64,000 nt of DNA from Prevotella sp. P5-108 (GTDB lineage: Bacteria > Bacteroidota > Bacteroidia > Bacteroidales > Bacteroidaceae): positions 1 to 64,000 of the forward strand of contig NZ_NPJJ01000026.1 in the NCBI RefSeq assembly GCF_002251385.1. The letters are read 5' to 3'. Under the pieces are notes generated by a model, which was not told where the DNA came from, did no database searches, and was given only the letters and a program-made list of their open reading frames with translations. This document shows, in pieces, positions 45,294 through 55,102 of this stretch. Each line of letters opens with the position of its first letter. Positions within the stretch are counted from its first letter, which is position 1. The translations under genes were made by a program, and so were the position numbers.

Positions 45294-48086
45294 ATGACAC
45301 AATCTATGTCCCCTGCCTGGCAGCCCGACGCAAGTCAGCTGCGCGTGATAGAAACCCCGTTAGGAGGTTACCACCTGGTGCTGGCGCCCCCTGGCTGCGG
45401 CAAGACCCAGATACTTACCGAGCGCATCCGCCGTGCCCACGACCAGGGCATAGCCTATGGCGACATGCTCTGCCTCACCTTTACCAACCGCGCTGCCCGC
45501 GGCATGCGCGAGCGCATCGCCCAGTATATCGAGGGTGCCGACCTCGGCCAGCTCTATGTCGGCAATATCCATAGATTCTGTTCCCGTTTCCTCTTCGAGC
45601 ACCACCTTGTCGAGGCAGAGACCTCGGTCATCGACGATGACGATGCCCTGAGCATCCTTGCCCGTTACCAGAACGAGGAAGAAAGTGCCATCAAGCAGCG
45701 CCACAACCGCCGTCGCGAGTATGCTGAGATTATCCAGTTTGCCCACTTCATGCACCAGATTATCCATCATCATCCGCGTGGGCTGAGGCTCCATCCCGAC
45801 TGTGTCAGTGCCGACGATGTGCGCGCTCTCAAAGCCATCTGCCGTGCCGAGCGTCGCGAGTTTACCCCCGACGCCATGATACATATCTACGACCATACCG
45901 ACGACTACCGCGACGTCATCCATGGCGACGCCTTCGATGTGGGTACCCAAGCCCTTGCCACCAATACCCTGCGCAAGATGCGCTATGCCCACGCCTACAC
46001 CGCCTACTGCCGTCAGAACAAGCTCATCGACTTCGAAGACCTGCTCCTGCTCACCTACGACGCCCTCACTGTCGACAACGACTATCCCCGCTACCGCTGG
46101 ATACAGGTCGACGAGGTTCAGGACCTCAACGCCATGCAGATGGCCATCATCGACCTCATCACCGATACCGCCGTCACCCGTGGCGAGGGCATGGTGATGT
46201 ATCTCGGCGATGCCCAGCAGGCCATCTTCTCCTTTATGGGCGCCAAGAGCGACACCCTTGCCCTGCTGCGCCAGCGCTGTGGCGACCATATCTACCACCT
46301 CAACATCAACCACCGTTCGCCGGCGTCGCTCCTTGCCATGACCAATCACTATGCTGCCGAAGTCTTGGGCGTAGACCGCGCTCTGCTGCCCACAGCCCAG
46401 CCCAGCGACGCCGCCGACTGTGCCGAGATGCGGCTCATCGAGTCGCCCCTCATCGACAGCGAGTATCACGATGTGGCTGCCCTTGCCCGCAAGCTCGCCC
46501 TTGCCGACAACCGTGAGACCACCGCCATCGTGGTCAACTCCAACTATGATGCCGACAAGGTGGGCGAGGCACTCCATGCCCTCGATATGCCCTTCTTCCA
46601 GGTGTCGGGAACAGATATTTTTGCCTCAGTCCAGGTCAAGACCATGCTCGCCCATCTCAATGTGCTTGCCTCGGAGACCAACTTCATGGCATGGGCACGC
46701 TTGCTCTATGGATTGGGCGTCTTTGCCGCTCCCGCCTCTGCCCGCGAGTTTATGCGCAAGATGCTCAACCGCGCCCTCCTGCCCTCCGATTTTCTGCTCT
46801 ACGACTCCACCACCTACGTGCAGGACTTTGTGGCTGCCGTCGACGCCGACGCTCCCGTGGTAGTCTTCGATACCGAGACCACCGGACTCAGCGTCTTCGA
46901 CGACGACATCCTGCAGATAGCCGCTGTCAAGATGCAGCATGGCCGCATGGTCCAGGGCTCCTCCTTTGTGGTGCATATCCAGACCGAGCGCCCCATCCCC
47001 GAGATGCTCGGCGACATCCCCAACCCCATCATCGAAGAGCGGCGCCACGCCACCCTCGTCAGCCATGCCGAGGCACTGCGCCAGTTTGTCGACTACATCG
47101 GCGACTGCCGTCTGGTGGGTCACAATGTCGAGTACGACTACCAAATCCTCGTCCACAACCTCAGCCGCTATCTCCCCGATGTCGCCCTTCCTGCTCACGA
47201 CCGCTGCATCGACACCCTCAAGCTCCTGCGCCTGCTCCATCCCGAGCTGGTGAGCTACCGGCTTGACTTCTTCCGCCGCCAGCATCTCTTCGGACTCAGC
47301 GAAGACAATGCCCACCTTGCAGATGTCGATGTCGAAGACACCTGCCGCGTCATGGCCCACCTCTACCGTCGTTGCCGCGAGGTCATCCCCGAGCAGCAGG
47401 AGTTTCTTGACCGTGCCGCCACCCGCAGGGCTGCCGACATGCTGCGCCGCAACTACCGCGACCTCTATGTCCGTGCCCGTGAGCAGCTCTATGACCACGC
47501 GCCGGCTGGCGACAGTCCTGCCATGGTCGGCCAGATGCGTGCCGTCTACGACTACCTGCGCCAGATGGGCGGCGACCATGCCCAACCCCACAAGATAGAC
47601 TATGTGCTCAGCTATATCGCCCACGACATCGTCGACAGCAGCCTCGCGCCGTCGCTTGCCGAGCAGCTGCAGCGCCACCTCATGGAGACCAACACCCTCA
47701 AAGAGTCAGACCTCTGCGGCTCCGATGTCCTCGACGAGCGCATCTTCGTCTCCACCATCCACAAGGCCAAGGGCCTCGAGTTTGACAATGTCATCGTCTT
47801 TGATGTCGTCGACGGCCGTTACCCCAACTACTTCACCCGCGACGACGAAGCCCAATGCGCCGAAGACCGCCGCAAGCTCTATGTAGCCCTCACCCGTGCC
47901 CGCCGCCGCGTCTATGTGGCGTGGAGCAGCGGGCGCATCGCCTACCGTGGCGACAGGGTCGTCCAGTATCTCTCGCCGTTCCTGCTGCCCGTGGTGCGTT
48001 ACTTCGACAGCCTCAGTTGCACCCGCTGCCGGCACCGGGCTGACTCCTGTACCCAGAACAATAATCACAAATATAGTAAAGACTAA
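45294..48086 (+). CDS. UvrD/Rep-type DNA helicase with inserted DEDDh 3'-5' exonuclease
   Basis: 930 residues from MTQSMSPAWQPDASQLRVIE; an earlier in-frame ATG at 45231 is less likely. Helicase superfamily 1A: Walker A PPGCGKT (residues 32-38), DExx box D273-E-V-Q-D277, YLGDAQQAIFSF and NINHRSPASLL. Then, between the second-domain start and motif V, a complete DnaQ-like exonuclease is inserted (about 520-690): D526-T-E528, VGHNVEYD with D615, and H674...D679, the four acidic residues plus His of the DEDDh class. Helicase motifs resume with TIHKAKGLEF (822-830) and KLYVALTRARRRVYVAW. It probably unwinds DNA and digests or proofreads 3' ends in repair; cytoplasmic. No recombination genes adjoin it. 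Confidence 0.9.
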   Translation: MTQSMSPAWQPDASQLRVIETPLGGYHLVLAPPGCGKTQILTERIRRAHDQGIAYGDMLCLTFTNRAARGMRERIAQYIEGADLGQLYVGNIHRFCSRFLFEHHLVEAETSVIDDDDALSILARYQNEEESAIKQRHNRRREYAEIIQFAHFMHQIIHHHPRGLRLHPDCVSADDVRALKAICRAERREFTPDAMIHIYDHTDDYRDVIHGDAFDVGTQALATNTLRKMRYAHAYTAYCRQNKLIDFEDLLLLTYDALTVDNDYPRYRWIQVDEVQDLNAMQMAIIDLITDTAVTRGEGMVMYLGDAQQAIFSFMGAKSDTLALLRQRCGDHIYHLNINHRSPASLLAMTNHYAAEVLGVDRALLPTAQPSDAADCAEMRLIESPLIDSEYHDVAALARKLALADNRETTAIVVNSNYDADKVGEALHALDMPFFQVSGTDIFASVQVKTMLAHLNVLASETNFMAWARLLYGLGVFAAPASAREFMRKMLNRALLPSDFLLYDSTTYVQDFVAAVDADAPVVVFDTETTGLSVFDDDILQIAAVKMQHGRMVQGSSFVVHIQTERPIPEMLGDIPNPIIEERRHATLVSHAEALRQFVDYIGDCRLVGHNVEYDYQILVHNLSRYLPDVALPAHDRCIDTLKLLRLLHPELVSYRLDFFRRQHLFGLSEDNAHLADVDVEDTCRVMAHLYRRCREVIPEQQEFLDRAATRRAADMLRRNYRDLYVRAREQLYDHAPAGDSPAMVGQMRAVYDYLRQMGGDHAQPHKIDYVLSYIAHDIVDSSLAPSLAEQLQRHLMETNTLKESDLCGSDVLDERIFVSTIHKAKGLEFDNVIVFDVVDGRYPNYFTRDDEAQCAEDRRKLYVALTRARRRVYVAWSSGRIAYRGDRVVQYLSPFLLPVVRYFDSLSCTRCRHRADSCTQNNNHKYSKD

Positions 48087-48088
48087 TT

Positions 48089-49384
48089 ATGAAGACAATC
48101 CTTACAGCCTTTGGCATGGTCGTCGTCGCCACTGCCGCGTGCGCACAGACCACGCTGTGGAAGACCGACACCGCCAGTCACAAGTATTACCGCATTCCCG
48201 CCATCGTGGCGTATGACAACCACGTCATAGCCTTCTCCGACAACCGCTCGGGCGTGACCGACGCCACCAGTTGGGGCGATGTAGGTTCGGTGGGCAACAT
48301 CAGCATCGAGGTACGCCACAGCAACGACGGCGGACAGACCTGGACCGCTCCCCGCTGCGCCGTCATGGGATTTGGCAGCGGCAACTTCGACCAGAGCCAT
48401 GGCGATGCCGCCGTGGTGCGCGACCGCGAGACGGGCCGCATGCTCATTATGACCGGCTCGGGCGAAGTGGGCTACGGCAGGTCGCGTGTAGATGTACCCG
48501 GCGACTACTCCAAGGTACTCAAGGTAGGCCGCTACTACAGCCTCGACGACGGCTACACCTGGAACGGTGGCGATGTGACCTCGCAGATTTATGACCTCTA
48601 TCGCGGTCATGGCAATATCTTCCGCCTCTTCTTCACCAGCGGCCGCATCTGCCAGAGCCGACTTGTCAAGCATGGCACCTACTACCGTCTCTACTCAGCC
48701 GTGGTGACCAATGAGGGCAGTCTGGTCGTCTACTCCGATGACTTCGGCCACACATGGGTACCCCTCGGCGGTGCCGACGCCCGTCCAGCCCCACAGGGCG
48801 ATGAAGCCAAGATAGAAGAGCTGCCCGACGGCCGCGTGCTGCTCAGTTGTCGTCGCAGCGGTCAGGACGGCCGATGGTTCAACATCTTCACCTACGCCGA
48901 CCGCCAATGCCAGGACGGCAGTTGGGCAGAGCCTGTAGCCTCGGAGAAGCACGACGGCGGTACAGCCACCATCAACAACAACTGCAATGGCGATATACTC
49001 TTCATTCCAGCCCTCGATGCCGACGGCCGCCGCGTCTATGTGGCTCTCCAGTCGGTGCCCCGTGGCACCCCTGGCAACCATCCCACCAACCTTGAACGCC
49101 GCAGCCATGTCTCTATCTACTGGAAAGCCTTCGACACAGCCGACAGTTGGGCCACTCCCGACAGCTGGGCCGACGGATGGCAGCGCCACGAGATTACCAA
49201 AGGCTATTCTGCCTATTCATCCATGGCGCTCGACGGCAATGGCGATATCTGCTTCATCTATGAAGACCATGGCGTCCACTTCCGTCTGGGCAGTCAGTCC
49301 ACCGAGATGTACGACATCCTCTATCGCCACCTCAGTCTTCAGGACATCACCGGAGGACGGTATCAGTACCGCGCCGCCAAGTAG
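48089..49384 (+). CDS. Exo-alpha-sialidase (GH33-type), exported
   Basis: 431 residues, starting 2 bp after the helicase stop. Signal peptide with cleavage near ACAQ (residue 20). It hydrolyses terminal sialic acid from host glycoproteins. The catalytic-arginine motif YRIPAI (R35), three Asp boxes SNDGGQTW (78-85), SLDDGYTW (151-158) and SDDFGHTW (216-223) and further arginines in SCRRSGQDGRW and LERRSHVSIYW fit a six-bladed sialidase propeller. The Asp of DNRSG after the RIP motif is a good acid candidate. It is a bare catalytic domain without carbohydrate-binding modules. No sialic-acid catabolic genes are in the window. Confidence 0.93.
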   Translation: MKTILTAFGMVVVATAACAQTTLWKTDTASHKYYRIPAIVAYDNHVIAFSDNRSGVTDATSWGDVGSVGNISIEVRHSNDGGQTWTAPRCAVMGFGSGNFDQSHGDAAVVRDRETGRMLIMTGSGEVGYGRSRVDVPGDYSKVLKVGRYYSLDDGYTWNGGDVTSQIYDLYRGHGNIFRLFFTSGRICQSRLVKHGTYYRLYSAVVTNEGSLVVYSDDFGHTWVPLGGADARPAPQGDEAKIEELPDGRVLLSCRRSGQDGRWFNIFTYADRQCQDGSWAEPVASEKHDGGTATINNNCNGDILFIPALDADGRRVYVALQSVPRGTPGNHPTNLERRSHVSIYWKAFDTADSWATPDSWADGWQRHEITKGYSAYSSMALDGNGDICFIYEDHGVHFRLGSQSTEMYDILYRHLSLQDITGGRYQYRAAK

Positions 49385-49410
49385 GGTGGTGAGTATAGCC
49401 CATATCGCAA

Positions 49411-49447
49411 AATCCCCGCAGTCGACAGTCGGCTGCGGGGATTGTTT
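49411..49447 (+). terminator. Terminator after the sialidase gene
   Basis: A perfect 11-bp stem, AATCCCCGCAG (49411-49421) with 49433-49443, followed by GTTTT; 27 bp after the stop. Confidence 0.85.
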
Positions 49448-49611
49448 TACGCATCATCGCGGCGCTCTCTCCGAGCAGTCCCAGCCTGTGGATGGCAGCG
49501 TCCGCGAGCCAGATAGAGTCGGGTGGGGCAGCGGTCAAGACAAAATGACAAACAATGAGCTTTTTTAATGACATTTATATAAATATTCTTGTAGTGACCA
49601 CCTATTTTTAC

Positions 49612-49619
49612 TAATTTTG
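49612..49619 (+). promoter_or_regulatory. Candidate promoter (-7 box TAATTTTG) for the macroglobulin operon
   Basis: Matches TAnnTTTG, 28 bp before the ATG, with CTTGTAG (TTG at 49589-49591) 20 bp upstream as a -33 element. One of the best-formed promoters in the window. Confidence 0.7.
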
Positions 49620-49647
49620 CGATATAGTAACTACAGAACTGACAATA

Positions 49648-52600
49648 ATGAAGAAATCGGTCATATTATTCACTCTGATGCTCATCGCCGTGGTGCGGGC
49701 ATCGGCTGCCGACACCTACACCTCGCTCTGGCAGCGCTACGACAAGGCTGCCGCCGCATGGCAGCCACGCACTGCCATCGCCGTGCTCGACAAGATTATC
49801 GTGCGCGCCACTGCCGAGAAAGCCTACGGCCATCTGGTCAAGGCACAGATAGCCCGTGGAGGGTTGACCATCCAGATATCGCCCGACTCACTCGACGCCG
49901 TGGCTGCGCAGATGGCTGCCGAAGAGCAGCGCGCCAAGTCGCCCGTGCTGCGCGCCGTCTATGCCACCGCCCTGGGCAAGCTCTACGCCATGCAGCAGAG
50001 AGGCATAAACCGCAAAGCCTATCAGCAGAAGAGTCGTGACTGCTTTGCCCGCGCCCTCAAGGACCCCGACCTGCTCGCCAAGACCCAGGCCAAGACCTAC
50101 GAGCCTGCCGTGGAGCGCCGGGATATGAGCAAGGCGTTCGGAGGCGACCTGCTCCACGTTGTGGCTGGTGAGGCCAAGGAGTATGGGCTGCTCAACCGCT
50201 ACTACGAAGCCCACGGCAACCGCCGCGCCGCCTGTCTGGCCGCCTGCCTCGACCTGCGTGAGAACCACAGCGACTGGCTTTACACCCGCAGCGGCAAGCA
50301 GCACTACCAGCACGCCATAGACTCGCTCATCAATGTATACCAAGACCTCGACGAGTGTGGCGAGCTGGCCATAGACCACTATGAGGCTATGGATGAAGAT
50401 GCTAAAGACATCGTAGAGCGCCGCATAAGATACATAGACTGGGCTATAGCCAAGTGGGGAGCATGGCCCCGCATGAATATCCTGCGCAACAGGCGCACCG
50501 ACCTCACCGCGCCCCAGTTCAACATCAGTCTCCAGGAGCGGCAGATGCTGCCCGGCAAGGAGCGCAAGATACATATCAACTCGATACGCAATATCCACCA
50601 ACTCACCCTCAATGTCTATCGGCTCAGCAAGCCCTATGCCGACATCAGTAGCGAGTCTCTGCAACAGACAGACAAACTGGTGGAGACGCTCAGACAAGAC
50701 GCAGGCAAGACACCCGTGCAGACGGTGGTGCGCAAGTATATCGGCCATGCCGACTACAAGCTGCTCTCCGACTCTGCCACGCTCGCCCCGCTGCCCTTGG
50801 GCAGTTATCTGGTCGAGGTGCAGGCCGATGTCAAGGGCGTGAAGCCCCAGTATGCCCTTCTCTCCGTAAGCGACCTGCTCCTGATGGTGCAGAGCCAGTC
50901 GGCTAAGGGCACTGCCAATATGAGGCTGGTAGTGGTAAACGCTACAACGGGAAACCCCGTGCCTGAGGCATCCATCATCATCAGACGCGACATGCGCCGC
51001 TGCGACCAGGACACCGTCATCCGCGTCAACCGCAAGGGCGAGGCGCTCTGCACGGGCAAGTGGGGAGGCAGCTATATGCGCGCTACTTCGGGCATGGACA
51101 TCAACAGTCCGTTTGGTCAGACATGGTCGATGCTCTCATACCTAAAGTCCAAGGCAGAAGAGCGGTTCAGCTTCTTTACCGACCGCAGCATCTATCGTCC
51201 CGGACAGACCGTGCAGGTGGCTGTGGTGGGAGCCTACAGGAGCAGCGCCACCCAAGGCGACGCCATCACAGGTCGCGACCTCACCCTACGTCTGCACGAC
51301 GCCAACAGCCGGGTGATAGCCGAGCACAAGGTGACCACCGACAGCTATGGCACCGCCCACAGCCAGTTTGTGCTGCCCGCCACCGGCCTCACCGGTAGAT
51401 ACTACATAGACAGCGACATGCCCTATTCGCTCAGCACCAGTTTCAGGGTCGAGGAATACAAGCGTCCTACGTTCAAGATAGAATGGGACACGATACGCAC
51501 CCGTTACGAGGCTGGCGACACGCTCCTGCTCACCGGTAGGGTGATGACCTATGCCGGAGTGCCTGTGCAGCACGCCAAGGTGAGCGCCAAGTCTACACGC
51601 CGGATAGGACTGTGGTGGTGGCGTTTCGGTCGCGGTGACAGCCATGTCGAGCAGTTGCCCGCTGCGGTCACCGACAGTCAGGGCCGCTTCGGTCTGCGTC
51701 TGCCCCTCACGGTCAAGGATGCCGACTACGACCGTCAGGTCTTTTACTCCTTTGATGTCAGCGCCACCGTCACCGATGCCGCCGGAGAGAGCCACGACGC
51801 CCAGACCTCTGTAGCCCTTGGTACGCGTCCTACAGTGCTCAGCTGCGACATGGCAGACCAGATAGAGCGCGACAGCATCGGCTCCATACGCTTTGACTAC
51901 CGCAACAGCGCCGGTCAGAAAATCGAAGGCACCGTGAGCTATACCCTCGGCAAGCATAGCTATACCGCCAAGGCCAACGAGGCGGTAGACCTGAGAGCCC
52001 TCCTCAAGGGGCTGAAGAGCGGCCGCCATGTGCTCACCGCCGTGTGTGACAGCGACACCCTCGTACACCCGTTTGTACTCTTCAGCGCTACCGACAGCCG
52101 TGCCCCCATCGATACCCCCGACTGGTTCTATCTGAGCGGCACCCGCTTCAAGGGCAAGGACAAGGTAAGGCTGCAACTTGGCTCTTCTGCCCCCGAACAG
52201 TACGTCGTCTACAGTCTCTTTGCCGACGACCGCGTGATAGAGAGCGGCTCGCTCCACCTCAAGGGCCAGCTCCATCTGCGCGACTTCACCTACCGCGATG
52301 ACTATGGCGACGCCCTCACCCTCACCTATGCTTGGGTCAAGGACGGCCGCCGCTACATACACACCCAGCGCATCATGCGGCCTATGCCCGACAAGCGGCT
52401 TGTGGCACGCTGGACCACCTTCCGCGACCGCCTCGTGCCTGGACAGCAGGAAACGTGGACCCTCCACGTGAGCCGCCCCGACGGCAAGCCCGCCGACGCC
52501 CAGCTCATAGCCTCGCTCTACGACCATTCGCTCGATGCCATTTATGCCCATGACTGGCGCTTCTACAACGAGTATGGCGCAAGCCGGCTCTACAATGCCG

Positions 52601-55101
52601 ACTGGCGCATACCCTACAGCCGAAGTATCGGTCTGTACAGTTATCTCGAGACCAAGATGCTGGTAGAGCCCGACCTGTCGCTCTCGCAACTTACGGCGTG
52701 GCCCTGCCGGTTCCTCTATCGCACCGCAGGCCCCATGTATGCCGGTTCGGCATCTGCAGGCAGGGAGCTCTTTGTGAGGGGAGTAGCCAGCGCCGAGTCG
52801 ACCCGTGCCAATAGGGTCAAGGACAAACTGGCGTCTGATGCGGCGATGCCCGAGCCGTCGGTCACCGAGACAGAGAAGGAGCCCGAGTGGGCCTCTCTGC
52901 GCGAGAACTTCAACGAGACCGTCTTCTTCTATCCCTCCCTGCAGACCGATGCCAAGGGCGACATCGCCATCAGCTTCCGTCTGCCCGAGTCGGTGACCAC
53001 GTGGAAGTTCAAGGGCCTCGTACACGACCGCAACCTCAATGCTACCACCATCGAAGCCCTCGCCGTGGCACAGAAGAAGGTGATGGTGCAGCCCAATATG
53101 CCCCGCTTTGTGCGCAATGGTGACCATGCCACCATCGCCGTGCGTGTGACCAATGCCTCGGACCATCGCCAGAGCGGCCGACTGCGTCTGGAGCTCACCA
53201 CCGCCGACGGCAGTCGCACCCTCGTGGCGCGTCAGCAGAACTTTGATGTCGACGCCAAGGCTGCGGCTACCCTCTATTTCGCCTTCGACCTCTCTACCGA
53301 CGAGACTCTTGTGGTGTGCAAGGCTATGGCTACCGGCAGCGACTTTGCCGATGGCGAACAGCACTATCTGCCCGTATTGCCCGACCGTGAACAGGTGGTC
53401 AACACCCGTCCGTTTACCCTCACGGGCACCGGCACCCACACCATAGACCTGACATCCCTATACTCCGCCGGCGCCACGCGCACGCATACCACTATAGAAT
53501 ATACCGACAACCCCGCATGGCTCATGATACAGGCTCTGCCGTCGATGGCCAACCCCTCGGGCGACAACGCCATGAGCCTCGTCACCGCCTACTATGCCAA
53601 CGCCATCGCCCAGCACATCATCGGCAGTTCGCCCGCTATCGCCCAGGCTATAAGCCTCTGGCAGCAGCGTCCCGATGAGTCGCTCACAGGTGTGCTGGAA
53701 AAGAACGAGAGTCTGAAGCAGACCGTTCTGGCTGAAACCCCGTGGCTCATGGATGCCGCCCGCGACACCCAGCGTATGCATAGTCTGGCCCGATACCTCG
53801 ATGCCAACCAGCTGGCTGCTTCGCAGTCGTCTATCCTGCGTCGCCTCGGTGACCTGCAGGACGAAGACGGTACGTTGGCATGGTGGAAAGGCATGACAGG
53901 CAACGTCTATATGACTGCCGCCGTGGCAGAGACGCTGGCAAGGCTCGACCGCATCGTCGGCAAGCAGACCGCCACGCAGAATATCCTGGACAACGCACTG
54001 ACAGCATTGGACAGAGTGATGGCACAGCGCGTGGAGGAAATGAAGAAACGTGACCCCAAGAACCATACGACCGACCGCCTCGACTATATCGAGACACGCT
54101 ATCTCTACGCCTCTGCACTCGCCGGGCGCAAGGCAACCCCCACCATCGACTATCTGCTCGATATCATGGAGAAGCAGAAGCACGTGGCCACCATCGCCGA
54201 CAAGGCGCAGAGCGCCGTGGTGCTCGCCCTCTACGGACGCGATGCCAGGGCCAAGGAGTGCCTGAAGAGTGCGCGCGAGTTTACCGTCTACAAGGACGGC
54301 ATGGGTCGCTACTACGATACTCCGCTTGCCGGCTACTCTTGGTGCAGCTACCGCATCCCCACACAGGTAGCCACCATCGAGGCAATGGGTCTGCTCGCTC
54401 CCCAAGACAGCGTTGCCATCGACGAGATGCGGCAGTGGCTCTTGCAGGAGAAGCGTACGACGGCTTGGGACACACCGATAAACAGCGTAAACGCCATCTA
54501 TGCCTTCCTCAAGGACAACGGCTCGGCCCTCGCGCCAGCCACAGGCACACGCATCACCATCGACGGCAAGCCGATGGAAGCCGACACCAGCGTGCCGATG
54601 ATCGGCGCGCAGACCTGGCAGGCCGACGGCGCCGTCAACTCGATAGCCATCACCAAGCAGCAGCCCCACACCAGTTGGGGTGCCGTCTATGCCTCGATGA
54701 TGCTGCCATCCGACAAGGTAGAGAAGGCCGGTGAAGGTTTCAGCATCGAGCGCCAAGTTGTCGGAGGCACCCACCTCGGCGTGGGCGACAAGGTAACCGT
54801 GCGTATCATCATCCGCGCCGACCGCGACTACGACTTTGTCGAAGTCACCGACAAGCGCGCTGCGTGTCTGGAGCCCGTCGTCCAGCTGAGCGGTTATCGT
54901 CAGGGTTGCTATGAGGCCCTGCGCGACTGCCGCACATCCTATTATTTCGACCGGATGGGCAAGGGCACCCATGTCATCGAGACCTCCTACTATGTAGACC
55001 GTGCCGGCGACTACCGGGCAGGTCAGTGCACCGTGCAGTGTGCCTACAGTCCATCCTTTGCCGGTCGTGCTGCCGGTGAAATCATCCACGTAAATCCATA
55101 A
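49648..55101 (+). CDS. Alpha-2-macroglobulin-family protein without thioester motif
   Basis: 1817 residues. Signal peptide (1-20, ASAAD) without a lipobox, so exported. Residues about 25-270 are helical. Macroglobulin beta-sandwich domains follow; one begins FFTDRSIYRPGQ (510-519), the usual MG2 hallmark. The A2M domain contains ESVTTWKFKGLVHDRN (about 1114). The terpenoid-cyclase-like helical domain begins NPAWLMIQALPSMANPSGDN (about 1288-1307). Bacterial macroglobulins that trap proteases covalently have CxEQ at this point; here the site is NPSGDN, so no thioester can form. Some Bacteroidetes homologues share this. Role: perhaps a periplasmic protease guard or structural protein. The DUF1573 gene follows after 1 bp. 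Confidence 0.9.
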   Translation: MKKSVILFTLMLIAVVRASAADTYTSLWQRYDKAAAAWQPRTAIAVLDKIIVRATAEKAYGHLVKAQIARGGLTIQISPDSLDAVAAQMAAEEQRAKSPVLRAVYATALGKLYAMQQRGINRKAYQQKSRDCFARALKDPDLLAKTQAKTYEPAVERRDMSKAFGGDLLHVVAGEAKEYGLLNRYYEAHGNRRAACLAACLDLRENHSDWLYTRSGKQHYQHAIDSLINVYQDLDECGELAIDHYEAMDEDAKDIVERRIRYIDWAIAKWGAWPRMNILRNRRTDLTAPQFNISLQERQMLPGKERKIHINSIRNIHQLTLNVYRLSKPYADISSESLQQTDKLVETLRQDAGKTPVQTVVRKYIGHADYKLLSDSATLAPLPLGSYLVEVQADVKGVKPQYALLSVSDLLLMVQSQSAKGTANMRLVVVNATTGNPVPEASIIIRRDMRRCDQDTVIRVNRKGEALCTGKWGGSYMRATSGMDINSPFGQTWSMLSYLKSKAEERFSFFTDRSIYRPGQTVQVAVVGAYRSSATQGDAITGRDLTLRLHDANSRVIAEHKVTTDSYGTAHSQFVLPATGLTGRYYIDSDMPYSLSTSFRVEEYKRPTFKIEWDTIRTRYEAGDTLLLTGRVMTYAGVPVQHAKVSAKSTRRIGLWWWRFGRGDSHVEQLPAAVTDSQGRFGLRLPLTVKDADYDRQVFYSFDVSATVTDAAGESHDAQTSVALGTRPTVLSCDMADQIERDSIGSIRFDYRNSAGQKIEGTVSYTLGKHSYTAKANEAVDLRALLKGLKSGRHVLTAVCDSDTLVHPFVLFSATDSRAPIDTPDWFYLSGTRFKGKDKVRLQLGSSAPEQYVVYSLFADDRVIESGSLHLKGQLHLRDFTYRDDYGDALTLTYAWVKDGRRYIHTQRIMRPMPDKRLVARWTTFRDRLVPGQQETWTLHVSRPDGKPADAQLIASLYDHSLDAIYAHDWRFYNEYGASRLYNADWRIPYSRSIGLYSYLETKMLVEPDLSLSQLTAWPCRFLYRTAGPMYAGSASAGRELFVRGVASAESTRANRVKDKLASDAAMPEPSVTETEKEPEWASLRENFNETVFFYPSLQTDAKGDIAISFRLPESVTTWKFKGLVHDRNLNATTIEALAVAQKKVMVQPNMPRFVRNGDHATIAVRVTNASDHRQSGRLRLELTTADGSRTLVARQQNFDVDAKAAATLYFAFDLSTDETLVVCKAMATGSDFADGEQHYLPVLPDREQVVNTRPFTLTGTGTHTIDLTSLYSAGATRTHTTIEYTDNPAWLMIQALPSMANPSGDNAMSLVTAYYANAIAQHIIGSSPAIAQAISLWQQRPDESLTGVLEKNESLKQTVLAETPWLMDAARDTQRMHSLARYLDANQLAASQSSILRRLGDLQDEDGTLAWWKGMTGNVYMTAAVAETLARLDRIVGKQTATQNILDNALTALDRVMAQRVEEMKKRDPKNHTTDRLDYIETRYLYASALAGRKATPTIDYLLDIMEKQKHVATIADKAQSAVVLALYGRDARAKECLKSAREFTVYKDGMGRYYDTPLAGYSWCSYRIPTQVATIEAMGLLAPQDSVAIDEMRQWLLQEKRTTAWDTPINSVNAIYAFLKDNGSALAPATGTRITIDGKPMEADTSVPMIGAQTWQADGAVNSIAITKQQPHTSWGAVYASMMLPSDKVEKAGEGFSIERQVVGGTHLGVGDKVTVRIIIRADRDYDFVEVTDKRAACLEPVVQLSGYRQGCYEALRDCRTSYYFDRMGKGTHVIETSYYVDRAGDYRAGQCTVQCAYSPSFAGRAAGEIIHVNP

Positions 55102-55102
55102 T

